Assembly (NCBI GenBank): GCA_014529385.2
Contig: CM043965.1
Location: 67,205,690-67,269,689, forward strand
From: Adiantum capillus-veneris
Taxonomy: Eukaryota; Streptophyta; Polypodiopsida; Polypodiales; Pteridaceae
Direction of reading: 5' to 3'
DNA length: 64,000 nucleotides
Of the stretch, positions 1-12,800 are shown piece after piece. The notes under the pieces were generated by a model. That model did not search any database. It was not told where the DNA came from and worked only from the letters and a program-made list of their open reading frames with translations. A program made the translations under genes and the position numbers. Within the stretch, counting starts at the first letter, position 1; the number at the start of each line of letters is the position of its first letter.

Positions 1-661
1 CACATCTGTTACAGCATCAAACAACATCCAAACGTTATGAAACTTCTAGGACATGTTTATAAGACCTAAGCCCACATGCTTATGGTCTCAAATCTCACTT
101 TAGGTCAAGTGAAAAAGCGCAATTTTACAATAGTGAGTTTTTGACCTAGTCCTTTTCAACCCAGAATGCATCTAATGCTTAGCAATGATGCCTCAATACC
201 CAGCCTATACTTAGTTTATGATTTTGAAGCTTAAGTTTCTACTTATGATGAAATTAGGCCGACAACACCAAAAGCTACGGATGACCATGAAATGCTTACG
301 TCAATGCGTAGAGCTCTTACATGCAGTTGCAACGCAATAGACTGCACTACAATGTGACAACCGGGAAGGGAGTAGGAAGCACGAGAAGGAGAGAAATGAG
401 CGACGTTAGCTCACGCTATCTTTCTATTATCCAAAACTTATAAAAAACTTACAAACATTGACTTTTATACCTTAGCCAAGGTTTTTGTGGTCAAAACTAA
501 TAATCTGGGAGCTCTAACTAAAGACAGGTTGATACAATTTGGAAGCTTGTAGCCCTGGCTTATCAATTACAATGTTTATCTAGAAAGTAGGAGTTACCAG
601 TGTTTTTACAATAAAAGCTTCGAAAAATGATATTCAAGTTATTTGAGTTAGCTTGCTGCTA
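1..661 (-). repeat. 3' LTR (partial) of the outer gypsy-like element
   Basis: It matches the right LTR over nearly its whole length, with small indels, for example about 25 bp missing near position 590. The match ends at position 661, where the right copy continues into the expected terminal dinucleotide. This copy therefore lacks its terminal TG (minus strand), and no polypurine tract is recognisable beside it, which suggests a small deletion at the junction. Confidence 0.75.
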
Positions 662-1142
662 CGTCCTCCATTGTGTCGTCCCTTGACACAGCTTCATGGA
701 CTGAAGTAGTCTTCAGGTTGATGGCTGGCGAGGCGGTCTTTAAGAGCATGTAATGCTTTCTCACATCTAAGTCTTCTTTATTTGTCTGGAACCTGCAAGA
801 ACTACACGGTGACTCTATTTTTAAGCTCAATGGCTAAATAGCCAGCAAATTTGGATGTGAGGTTGCTTATTTACTAGCCCAAATATGTTCGTTCTCCAAG
901 TGATGAAACCTATTTAGAAAGCTTCCTCAAACACCAACATATTTCTAGAGGGCAAAAACATGCATCGGACATAGAAGCCGTAAAGGAATTCTTCGGAGGG
1001 TTGGCCACTTGGGTCATAACAAAGACCCTTATTGCCTTTGAGGAACAACATCCATGGTGCTCCTGCTTGCTCTGGCTCATAAAAATATTGAATACATGTG
1101 AGCAGTATTCTGCAAATCTTATATAACATGGCACATGAGAGG
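662..1142. other. No gene seen; spacer inside the outer element
   Basis: This stretch between the 3' LTR and the degenerate 3' ORF contains only short, unrelated reading frames and no recognisable domain or repeat. Confidence 0.5.
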
Positions 1143-4100
1143 TCAGGAATGCTCTTGAAGAAAGTCATGGTGCCCGTTAGGGTTTTCGCCATGTATTCCT
1201 CTGTTGGCTGATCCTTGCTCTGAAGCTGGCAATTGTGGGTAGTTCAACCATGTCAGCCTCTTCTTTTTTAGTGCTTCAAATGCTTGCCATGTCCTTACCC
1301 GTGGTACAAGACAGAATGTTGGGTCTTTCTGTAGTGATGCAGGTGCTCTTGTGAACAGAATGAGATATCTCAAATTCTTGTTCAACCAGCTTTTTCTCCA
1401 CTTCGGGTGGACATCCTCTAATCCTTCTGTCAGCATATCTTTGTAGTGGTCTTTCTTTTACCTATAGTAGCTCTACTTTGATCAAAGTGTATGGCAATGA
1501 TTGATGATGCCATTGTGCATTGTTTTGGTTGGGAGTGAGTTGAGTTACATTGACTGAGTGGAGAACTCTCAACTCCCAATCCATCATTGCTTTCCATTCT
1601 GCATCTGTCTCTTCGGTAATCTCTTCCTTTAGTGCATCTTCCTTAGCTTAGAAAGCTGGACCATGGGCACTTGCTTAGCATCAGTCAGTGGTACTTGAAA
1701 ATCCTCATTTCCTTCTAGCCCTTCCATCGGTTGTGTTTCCATCTCAGAAAAAGAGACTGAGGGAATGTCGACAGTTGGTTGCTCCGAGGGACCTGCTTCT
1801 TCCTATGTCTCTGGTTGTCCCTCTCTCAGCAGCTGATTGACTCTTTTTAACTTTTCTTTCTCTTTGAGGAGTTGCTCTTCTTGTTGTACCCGCATCAACG
1901 CAAGGTCTCTTCTTTGTGATTGCTTGAGCTTCAGCTCTAGCTCGAGATCCTTTTTTCTCTTTTCCAAAGTCTTATAGACTTCATCTGTATCTTTGATCGA
2001 GGCGACACCATGATCTTCTCTTATCTGTTTCAAGAAGGCTGCCTGATCATTGATCCTTTGCTCTGAGTACTGCATAAAATAATTTGCTACATCGAGCCAT
2101 ACTTAGATCTTCTATACTGACAGAGTAGTGGTTAGGAGTTCATTTGTTACCTCTATCAATTGTTGATCTTTGGTCTTGCAGGCATCGGATAACTTGGTTA
2201 GAAGTTCTCCCAGCTCCTCCATTTCTTTCTGCTCCTTCTCTTTTGCAAGCTGGTGTTGTTCAGCTTCGGCTTTCAGCTCTTTGACTTGTCTTTGTAGATC
2301 TGAGTTTATGTTCATCCTGTCATCCAGATCTCCTTGTAGAGCATTGATGACTAGCTCAAGATCTCTAGTCATAGCACTGTGGCTAAGTGTTGTTGTTCGC
2401 ATTTTTTTGGTCATCACCTGCATTTGCTTGGCATATTCATTGACTTGCATGATGACTTTGTCGTTTGTTTCCCATTCTTCAGACTCTACAGGCTGTCTAG
2501 ATGTTTCAATCGTTTTGGTTTGACTACTTGGGTGGTGCTGTGGTGGCTGCTTGTGGTTGCGGCACGGGTTCTACTTCTCCTTAAGGCGTTGCGGTTGCCT
2601 TGGTTGCTACTGTTGCTCGAGGCTTTGTGGATGCCTCTGTTGTTTCTTGTTGGGTGGTCGTCGAAGGTTCATCTCTAATTTATTCGATTTCTTGTGGCTA
2701 CTCAAAATGGCTGTTGCTTGCGGTTCAGACTCTTTTTCTTTGGCTTCCTCGCCCTCATTGGGTTTAGCTATTGGTGAAGGGCGAGGGCTTAGCATTGGAT
2801 GGTGGTCTACCTACTCCGTAGCGGGTGAGGTGGGCTTCGGAGACATCTCCCCTTGGTCATGATGTGTCTCGCTTTGTTTCGTAGCCTCCACTTGTCTTTG
2901 TTGCTCGACTGCTTCTTCCCTTGCTTTCCTCTCAGCTTCGTGAGCTTCTTTCAACTTTAGGGCTTCTGCTTCTGCATACATGCGTTCAAGAAAGTTTGTA
3001 GGGTCTTCTGCTTCTTTCCTTACAGGGTTTTTGGTTCTAGGTCCCCTTATCTCTCTTGGAACCCACCTTCCGAGTCTACAGCTTGTTGGCGGCTTCTTTC
3101 AACTTTAGGGCTTCTGCTTCTGCATACATGCGTTCAAGAAAGTTTGTAGGGTCTTCTGCTTCTTTCCTTACAGGGTTTTTGGTTCTAGGTCCCCTTATCT
3201 CTCTTGGAACCCACCTTCCGAGTCTACAGCTTGTTGGCGGCTTCTTTCATAAGTTTGTTTCTCTCTTTCAAACCTCGCCTTCTTTTGCTGAGGTTCTTCT
3301 TGATGTGCAGCTACAACTTTCTTCTTCATTTCTTCAATTTTGGCCCTTCTCCCCTCATTGTCCGAGCTCTCACTGCTAGGAGCTTCGTGGGAGATTTTGA
3401 AAGATTCTTCATCTGACTTATAAACTCTCTTTGATGAACGCGTAGTCCTTGGAGAAGGCTGAGCAGTTACAATCCATGTGTTATGATCTGGGGCTGATAG
3501 CAAATTGTCGCCCATGCCAATAGCATGATATGCTATTCTAGTCAGCACTTCAGGCACGCTCATATAGGTGATTTTACCTTCTTTCTTGGTGCCTTTCAAC
3601 GTTGTCAGCACATACTGCGCATGATCAATTGGCTACGTGTTTGTCGACTTCAACACTTGGGTTGAAGGTAGTCACAACCACATGGTTTGGGGTGGTGTAC
3701 TGTGGTGGTCTCTTTGATAAAAAGTGGAAGTGTTGATGGTATAGACAAGCTGGTTCTTCCTCTTGCCTTTGGATGAGGTCGGCAAAAGTGACACCAGCAG
3801 TCTCCTTGGTGAATGCGTCTGCTGTCTTTCTGTCTCGGGCCCGCATCGTCATACCTTCAGTAGGCAGCTTCAGTGCCTCGGCCACAATCTCTTTTGTGAT
3901 CACTACTTTGACTTTTTGCCCTTGTTGGTTGGTGATTTGGGCTGACTCGTCTTCTTTTATTGTAGACAATAGTTCGTATGCTTTTTGGAAATCTCTACCG
4001 CATGGTTCCTAGTCTCGTAGAAGTCCATGAGGCCTAGCCTTCTGTTAGCTTCTTTGGTGTCTGGCTTGGCAGCTACGTCATATATCTCTTTTGGTAGCAT

Positions 4101-4310
4101 TTGCAGTTCCACTTGGTGTCCTTCTTCGCTTTTGAACCTACCTGTGAAAACCATGGTGTTATTTTCTTCAACCTGCTCTCTTGATAAGTATGTTGCCTTG
4201 GCCGTCTTCACTGAACTTGGGTCTAGTTGGTAGGGTGGCAGCTCTTGCAACTTGTCCTTCTGGGACACCCTTTTCTTGGCCTTCTTGGCAGCTTGCAGTG
4301 CTCTTGTTAG
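1143..4310 (-). pseudogene. Extra 3' ORF region of the outer element, broken, coiled-coil rich
   Basis: Several consecutive minus-strand frames read as one decayed protein. The N-terminal part (about 3957-4310) is basic, then polar. The next frame (3625-3969) has a Lys/Val-rich start and a run of conserved-looking hydrophobic segments. The 3195-3611 frame continues it after a 1-base shift near 3620 and becomes acidic and Lys/Glu rich. Frames at 2112-2450 and 1803-2075 are heptad-like (Leu/Glu/Lys/Gln), consistent with coiled coils. The position is downstream of the RT remnant, where some plant gypsy lineages (Tat type) carry an additional ORF. I do not recognise the family. Frameshifts, stops and the 148-bp duplication show it is not functional as it stands. 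Confidence 0.5.
2944..3239. repeat. Tandem duplication, 2 x 148 bp
   Basis: The block starting at 2944 is repeated immediately from 3092, and I see no differences between copies. It lies inside the decayed 3' ORF and adds about 49 codons plus a shift of frame. Near-identity implies a recent event compared with the rest of the element. Confidence 0.85.
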
Positions 4311-4379
4311 GGGAATACACTGCCAAAGTTAGAAAATTCTACAAATTCTGCTCTGAAATGCCCTTGAGTCTGAATTGGT

Positions 4380-5810
4380 GACAAATTGAGTCCAATTTGC
4401 TTCAAATCAATTTTGGAGCATGCATAGATGCATAAAAACATGTAAAGATCAAAATCGTATAGTTCAAGCAAAAATTTGCAACAAAAGTAAATAATTGTGA
4501 TTATTTACAGCTAGGGATTTTTCAACTTTTTGCATTTTTGACATCGTAGGCTTGAAACATATAGCATTTAGGTGCTCTGAGTGAAGTGTGGGCTCAATTG
4601 AGTGCACTGGGTGGAAATGGTGCCAGATTTAGGCTTTCAGTCTTTGAAACTGTAGATATAACGGGATTTTCAATTTTTGAGATCCAAATTGGCTCAAATT
4701 TGGTCAGTGGACTTGGGACATCATGTGCTTTGGTCCCATAAGGTCAAAGTTGCAATTTTCTCCCATTTTGGTAAGAAAGTAAATAAATACGATTATTAAC
4801 TTTTTCATCAAAATGTTCATTTTTTGTTGCAACTTGGTTCTAGGCATGATGTAGACTCTATGTATGAGATACGGGGTGATTTGGATCAAAAGATGTGACA
4901 GATAACTCAAAAATTGGATTGGAAAGACTTCTTTGCGTTTTTTGATAATTTCCAAGTTTTTTTTATCATTTTGGCTCATACTTGAAGTGTGGCATGTAAT
5001 AGATGTGTACAAGTGATAGGTGAAGTGAAAGTATCATTTTCAAGCCAAAAAAGCACAAAAGTAAATAATCCCGATTATTTATAGCTGTCAATTTTTTTGC
5101 TAAACTTGACAATTTGACGTAGACATATTCAATACATCTAAAACAAGTCCTAATATGAATTTGGTAAAGTTTTATCATGTCGACATCACTTCGTGCTTTG
5201 TTGACTTTGAAATCATCAATTTTTATGACTTGATGGCCTGTGGAGTTGGTTAGTCACTTTTGAGGCAATGGACTTGTCCGCTACATAGTCCTGATGCTAG
5301 ACATCCAGTTTTGGCCCATTTGGAATCAGTTTGACTTTGTATGTCAAATTTGACGCTTTGTAGCCTTCGAACTGTTTTTTGCTTTTCGAGAGCTTTCTTG
5401 AATGTTTTCATGAAACCATCCATGTACATTGTGTATAGACCCAGTCTATAAACTCTCTGTGGAGTCAAATTCCAATTCTGGCATGTGACAAAAACCTAGA
5501 TTTTCTACTTGGGGCCCCCCTCGACCCCTGTGGAATGGTCATCTGGTGATATAGAAGTGTTCTATTATATATGGACATGCTACAGTTCAAGTCTTGTTCA
5601 ATTTGGTTGAGCTGACAGGCTGCTATGGTCAATTTTAGGTCGTAGGACTTCGTGCACTGCTGGGTTTCTAGGGGTGTGAGACGGCGCTGTAAACGGGTGA
5701 CTATGGACTCAGGAAATCACGCACGAAGAAGGTCAAGAGCTCTCTTCTCCAAGGGAAACTAGTGGAAATGAGGTGATTTTGGGGTACCTTGGATATAAAT
5801 CTATGTTAGA
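4380..5810. repeat. Diverged ~280-bp units with a conserved 22-bp palindrome (array A)
   Basis: Palindromes built on the arms GTAAATAATC and GATTATTTAC, separated by 2 bp, occur at 4487-4508, 4779-4800 (degenerate) and 5061-5082. They are spaced 292 and 282 bp apart. The intervening AT-rich sequence is loosely similar between units. The block lies between the RT remnant and the extra 3' ORF of the outer element. From about 5100 to 5810 I see no gene and no further palindrome. Confidence 0.7.
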
Positions 5811-5813
5811 CTC

Positions 5814-8800
5814 TCAACTGATCAATCTTTGAAAGGTGGTGGGAGCATTAGCTAACCCAAAAGGCATTACCCGATAGGAAAAAATACCCCATTTAGTTGC
5901 AAAGGCAGTTTTATGTTGATCTTTGGGGTCAACCAAAAGTTGATTGTATCCCGAAAAGCCATCTAAAAAGCTATAAGCTTCTTTGTCTATAACTCGTTCT
6001 AAAACATGATCAGTGATTGTAAGAGGGAAGTTGTCTCTAATGGTAGCTGCATTCACTTTTTTGAGATTAACACACCCTCTTAATTTTCCATTTTTCTTGG
6101 GTACTACCAGAATTGGAGACACCCAATTTGTGTGTTCAATTTCATAAATGAATTTGGCTTCCTTTAGCTTTTCTATCTCTTCTTTGATCTTCCTAGCAAT
6201 GTCTCATTATAAATGTATGGCCTTTGTCTACTTGGTTTCGCATCATCTCTCATCGGTATGGTATGTTGACAGATTTCTGGATCAACACCCTTGAGATCCT
6301 TATAAGACCAAGCAAAGATACCTCGGTAATTTTTTAGTAAGCTTAACAAAAGCTCTTCCTCTTCTTCCGTCAGGTCGTTTGCAATGTAGGTAGGTCTAAG
6401 ATCTTCTCCTAGTTCAGTCAGATCTAGCTTTTTTGCGTTTTCAGGTCCTTCGTAGGACTCGCCCTGTTTCCGTAGTTCCCTGACAGGTTGTTCAATGATG
6501 ATTTTTCGGTCTTGGAGAGTATATTTCTTGTAATGGGATGGAACACTCATTACATCTTTACCTTCCTCCTCAGTGGTTTCCATTTCAGTTGTATATATCT
6601 CCTTTAGAGCTTTTTGCAACTCTTGATATTTCTTTCTTCGTTCAACTCGTGTCATGGTTGAATCCTTGTCCTGGTATTTAGGTTTTGCTTGAGTTTCCTT
6701 TCTCATTTTTCTCAATGTTTTTGATATTTTCCGCTTCTCGTTTAAAGGACATCTACCAGTGATTTTGTCTTTCAGATAATTATGTGCATCTATCTGCATC
6801 AAAAACTGTGTTCTACTGGAGACTGATGGAATAGGTCTAGCTTTCAAGTTTCTTGTGTCTCTTTTTCTTCTATACCATTTTTGTCTTCTCGGTTTCTAGT
6901 TTGGAAAGTCAAAAAACTTTTCCTCCCCTCCTTTTATGAGTAGTTTAGCTCTCACATGTTCTTTTTCCGACCCCAAATCATCTGAGGTAGCTGAATGTTC
7001 TTCTAACTCATTTGTTGCATCATAATAGAGGTCTGAAAAGACTTATTGAGCCTTCATAAAGTCCTTGGATTCTTGAATTTTGTCTTCAATGTGAAGGGTT
7101 GAGATCATTTGTATGGGAATTATGTCATAGCCGTCCTCATTGCAAAATTGAGTAGGCATAGACGTATTTACACATACATCCATTGTTGCTAAAATTTGAG
7201 TCCACTCAAATGGCTCAAACAAATGTTCAAGAAAGGGTTCAGGTACATAGGCTTCATCTGTGCAATCCCTTTCTAAGATACATTCTTCTCGTTTTAAGCT
7301 CCCATTTTTTGAGGCTCTGCACATCCAAATAGGTGTGTCTTTGTTCAACCATGATGGAAGCTTGGTTTCAGTAGAAGAAACTGAGTCAACTTCTTGAATG
7401 GGCATTTTCATGACATCTCTATAAGTGTGATCTTTTAGATTAACCCTTGTTATTGATCCCACTTGCTTCAAGTACAGATAATTGTTTCCCCAATCCTGGA
7501 TGAGTTGTACTTGTCGGATAAAAGGTCTTCCCAAGATGATTTCATAATTGAGTTTCTTTTCAAAGTCCACTATTGCAAAAGTGTGTTGATAATCAATCCC
7601 ACAAGAATTAACTATCACTTTTTCAAGCAGTTCTAAGGGTCTTTCAATGTGTCCATCGGCCAATTATAATTTCATTCGAGTTCGTCTAATGGCTGTTTGT
7701 TCCATGATTCCCATACTGCTTTTGTGGCTATGGCTATGCCTGCCCCACTATACAGTATTGCCATGGTTTCTATATCATTGTATCTCATTGGAAGGATTGT
7801 GTTTCCTGACACACACTCTTCTAGGGCCATATGCTTCTTGCTATACAATATAGCATGAAGTTCCTTGTTTAACAGTCCCTCTAGAAACAATGATACTAAT
7901 CTTTCTTCTACATACATTTCTAGTTTTGGGCATCTTGCGATGTATTGCTTCATTCTGGTTGCACAATCCTCAACAGACTCACCTTGTTTCTGTTTGAAGC
8001 TATAGATTTGAGCTACCATATTATGTTTGATCCCCGTTTTGGAACATGCAGCTATGAATCCTTGAGCTAATGTATTTAAGTCCATGATTGACCTTGGTGG
8101 AATGTTTTGGAACCATGTCAGTGCTTTTTCTTCTAATGTTATTCCAAATCCCTCAAATTGAGTATGGAAATTAAATATGCATTCTGCTCTTAGTGCTTGT
8201 TTAAAGCTTGCTAAGTGGTCATATGGATCCCCAGATCCATTGTATTTTTTGACCCATTTTTGAAAATCAGCTGGTCTCCTGGAAGTTGGTCCTGTTCCGA
8301 GTCCTTCAAACTAGTCTGTTGGAAATAGTGACTCATGTAGCCATGGACTGTTGGAAATAGTGACTCATGTAGCCATGGACTGGCTTTAGTGTCACCCGGT
8401 TTTCTTCATGATGAGGTAGTTTGTGGTTTTCTAACATTGCTCTCAAAAGATCTCTTGCGGAGTTCATCTCTTGGAATAGTTTCTGGTTCTTGGCCCAATA
8501 TCCAATCCCTTATGGAGTACCCTTGGTATTTGGTTTGTTCCACCTCTTCAAGACTCATCATAACAAAATTATTGATATAATAATCCCTAAATAGGTAGGT
8601 TGGTAGATCTGCTGATCCCTTGTCTTTGATTTTGAAGATATAGGTGATCTTCATGGGCGTTAACTGTCCTGATTTGGCATGAGAAGTCCATAGAAGATCT
8701 TTGTGACGTTTCTATCCTCCTAACAATAGACTCCAATCCTAGGATTATCCGTGATAAGGCATTTTAGAGGCTTCAAATCAACTTGATCGTATCCCTCAAA

Positions 8801-9268
8801 TTCTAAAGTCGGTGGTCCCTCTTTTTTTGCCATATCTAAAATTATGGTATTCACTTCTAATGCCCATTTGTCTATCACTTCAGGGTTTTCAACTTGTAAA
8901 TATTGAGTTTCATTTTTATCCATGTACATTTTTCCTTGTTTGTTTTCCCTGATTTCCTCTTCAAACTCTATGTCATGGTCATCAACGCGAATAGCGTACT
9001 CTTCATTAGGATCCAGGTAAACTTGAGCTCCATGGCGATTAGTCTTATAAAAGGTGAGTATGTGCTTATAATGCACTGTCGTTCCGGTTTCCGAATGAGT
9101 CGAAAAGGAAGAAATTTCAGATGTTAATTCTGAAAAAGTGTCTGAGACTTCTTCAAAGATAGTGTCCAAGTGATCACCTTGATTCACACTCTCTTTGGTG
9201 GATACTCTACTAGCGGTCTCTCCAAATATGCCTTGATTTGCTAGTATACGACCAAATCTAAGGTTCAT
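5814..9268 (-). pseudogene. Ty3/gypsy gag-protease-RT remnant
   Basis: Reading right to left: acidic gag N-terminus (8720-9268), further gag (8406-8654), and the retrotransposon-gag core (about 8300-7900; the segments ALTWFQNIPPRSI and YSFKQKQGESVEDCATRM are typical). The retropepsin site follows near 7730-7750 and its C-terminal part, with ILGRPFI, at 7043-7663. Then come the RT thumb/fingers (6173-6847) and RT motifs PILVVPKKNGKLR, SFLDGFSGYNQL and MPFGLANAPTTFQ (5814-6122). The frame stops before YxDD; the rest of pol is absent. The protease catalytic DSG reads YSG, so the active Asp is lost. Frames also shift near 7670, and a 32-bp tandem duplication at 8316-8379 disrupts gag. Clearly inactive. 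Confidence 0.85.
8316..8379. repeat. Tandem duplication, 2 x 32 bp
   Basis: A 32-bp segment beginning CTGTTGGAAATAGTG is repeated exactly at 8316 and 8348, inside the gag remnant. It shifts the frame. Confidence 0.85.
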
Positions 9269-9581
9269 ATAGACTTGTGAAGCCCTGGATAGAGTACTTA
9301 TCGTTGGATTGACTTGTTATCAATTTCTTCCACTTGACTTGATTGCAACTTCTGTCAAGATTTTGATTCCTTGTCTGCAACTTGATTCCTATATCAGTTT
9401 TAATCAAGTTAGCTATTCTTTCACAAAGACTGTACAATTCTTGCTAACTATTGTGACTGGTCTATGCGTATCACTTCAATTTGAGCTAAGTGAGTCAGCA
9501 ATTGAGACTTTCAGATTCTATTTTTGCAAAAGCCAAAGGACTAATCTGCAACCTGGAAACTGAGTGAATATGTACTAATTT

Positions 9582-9808
9582 TGTTGGAATTAGGGTTGCA
9601 GAGAAACACACACAGCTTGGAGAAGACGAAGGAAGCTCAAGGCACACAATAGAGAGTGTATTCCTTAGTGTGCAATGGAAAGATAGATAGCCCTAGAGTG
9701 ATGGGCGTATATACAATGCACGGGGGAAAAAACCTCCTAAAGAGGGAAAAAATGCCCCGGCGGTCCTAGTGTGTTCACACACATCACTACCACATGTATA
9801 TGGTAACA
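9582..9808 (-). repeat. 3' LTR of the copia element
   Basis: 227 bp, TGTTGG...GTAACA on the plus strand, apparently identical to 14533-14759. The polypurine tract (minus-strand CCAGGGGGGATT) lies directly inside it at 9809-9820. Confidence 0.93.
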
Positions 9809-9883
9809 AATCCCCCCTGGAGTGATGCGGTGAACGAGAGCTGGCACATGAGTAAAGGGAAGTGCCATGCCCTGAGGACAGGT

Positions 9884-12800
9884 TCAGTCCACAAAGGGGA
9901 GTAAGCCCAAAGCTTTGCGGAAAGCTTCAAGCTTCTCACGAGACAATGCCTTTGTGAAAAGATCTGCAAGGTTGTCCTGTGTTGGCACATAAGCCAAGCT
10001 GATCTCTCCTGCTGAGAGCCTCTCCCTGACATAGTGGTAATGCACCTCAATGTGCTTTGTGCGAGCATGAAAAACTGGGTTCCTCGCAACTGCCAATGCG
10101 CTCTGACTGTCAGTGTAGATAGTGTTGGCAGTGTCCTGTCCAACACCCAAGTCAGCCATAAGGCGTCTGAGCCATACACACTCAACCGTAGCTGTGAAGA
10201 CTGCCCTGTACTCAGCCTCACAACTCGAAGTGGCCACAGTAGGTTGCTTCTTGCTCAACCATGATATACATGAACTGCCAAGCATGAAACAAAAACCACT
10301 TGTGGACACTCGCGTGTCAAAACAACCAGCCCAATCTGAGTCCGAAAAAGCATGTAAGTCTGGCGGCAATGATCCCCCCTTGGGATAAAACAAGCCAAGA
10401 TGTAAAGTGCCACTAAGGTAGCGGAAAATCCTCTTGACAGCCTGCCAATGCTTAGACCCTGGGCTATGCATAAATCTGCTGACCTGCGAGACTGCAAACT
10501 GAATATCTGGCCTCGTGTTGCATACATAAATGAGGCAGCCAACAGCAGTTTGGTAAAGAGTGACATCAGCAGGATCGCCAGCATCATGTAGACTCAACTT
10601 CAAACCTGTTTCCATGGGAGTGGCAATAGGTTTGCAATCCTCAAGTCAAAACTTACATAGCAATGTCTCTATGTAACTTTTCTGACACAAGGCAATACCA
10701 CCATCACACTGCTTAAACTGTATACCCAAGTAATGATGCAACAGCCCCAAATCTTTCATCTTGAAAGTAGCATTCAAATCAGCCTTAAATTCAGCAATAT
10801 GTCTCTCATTTGGTCCAGTGATCAGCAAATCATCAACATAAAGAACCACAATGAGAAATACATCATCCTCACGCTTTACATACAATGTGCTTTCTGTTGG
10901 ACTGTTACGAAAGCCTCGTTTAACCAAATGAGTGTCAGCTTTCTCATACCAAGCACGAGGAGATTGCTTCAACCCATACAAAGCCTTCTTACATTTGCAC
11001 ACTTTGTCCTCTTGTCCTTTTATGACAAAACCGCGAGGCTGCGTTACATAAACTTCCTCAAATATGTCACCATTCAAGAAAGCAGTAACAATGTCTGATT
11101 GATGTACATCCCAACCAAAATGAGCTGCCAATGCACATAGAAAACGTACAGTAGTCATACGACAAGTGGGAGCAAAAGTCTCTTCATAATCTATGCCTTT
11201 TTGTTGTGCATAACCCTTTGCAACAAGTCGAGCCTTATGGCGATCGATCTCACCATCCGGCTTGCGTTTCAACTTGTAAACCCACTTCGTACCAATGGCC
11301 TTTTTGCCAGGAGGCAAATCACATAAAGTCCATGTGTCATTCTCTATAAGTGCGTCATATTCTGATTTCATGGCAGCAATCCAATTTTCTGAATTCTGTG
11401 CTTCATCAAAAGACAGAGGCTCCTCAACATCATGTAAACTAGACACAGCCAAAGCATAACAATCTGATGCATAAGATGCATGGCGAGAGCCTGAACGAGT
11501 ACGACTAGATAAAGGTGCATCCAATTTACTGTCACGCAAAGTGTGCACCAGCCATTTTGGCATACCTCTAGCCTGCTCATTTTCAGCCCTTTCCTCATCA
11601 AGTACATCATGTACATCTGCATCAGTAATAGGCTGTTCTAAAACATTTTCAGAAACCCCCATAGGCTGTACATTTGCCTCATTGGAACTTACATTCGTAT
11701 TTCCACCACTGAAAAGAGGCAACAAAGTGTCATAAATGTCCTGTGAGCTTACATTACTGTCTCTAGTACATGACAGCAAGGGTTGAACAGAATCTTCCAC
11801 AAACACTACATCCCGTGAAACCAAAATACGTTTTGTTTGCGGATGATACAACCTGTAACCTTTGCTTTCAGCACTATAACCAACAAAAATACATTTGACA
11901 GCCTTATCATCCAATTTTCTGCGCTGCACTTGTGGCACCAAAGCATATGCCAAACAGCCAAAAACACGCATGTGCTCAATAGAAGGTTTTCTATCATGCC
12001 ATGCTTCATATGGAGTAATAGACTGCAAAGCTTTCGTAGGACACCTGTTAAGTACATAAGTGGCACACATGATGGCCTCAAGCCAAAAAGAATGCGGCAA
12101 AGCTTGACTTTTGACCATACATCGTGCCATTTCCGTTAGTGACCTGTTTTTCCTCTCAGCAACACCATTTTGCTGAGGTGTATAAGGCATTGTACATTGG
12201 TGTTTTATCCCACGACTAGCCAGAAATGCATTAAATTCATGAGACATATACTCCCCCCCTCGATCGGAACGGAGGGTGCCCATAGTACATTTTGAGACAT
12301 TTTCAGCCATAGCCAAAAATTGTTTGAAGCACATAAAAACTTCGGACTTCGCTTTAAGCGGAAATACCCACGCATGCCTGGAGTAATCATCAATGAAAGT
12401 CACGAAGTACAGGTAATTGCCCAAGGACGGAGTTTGCATGGGCCCACAAACATCACTATGCACAAGCTGCAACCTGCATGTGGCCCTAACTGAACCATCC
12501 TTTGGAAACTTAGAACGCTGCATTTTACCCAGAATACAGCCTTCACAAACATGTTTGATAGGTGCTTCAAGAGGCGGCAAAGAAGCAACCATATCAGATT
12601 TCTGCAAACGCAGCAAACTGGCAAAATTCAGATGACCAAAACGTGCATGCCAAAGTTTTGCATCTGAAATAGCCCTTGAATCTGCAACAGCATTTGCAAA
12701 ATTTTGTCCACACTTGTCATACAAAGTGAGCTTATACAGCCCACGGCACAAAAGCCCAGATGCAACAATTTCATCACCAAAACTGAGATCATGAACTGTA

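Noticed and set aside
10733-11098. Plus-strand ORFs inside the copia elements (also near 13109 and 44909)
   Set aside because: Antisense shadows of gag-pol with no domains.
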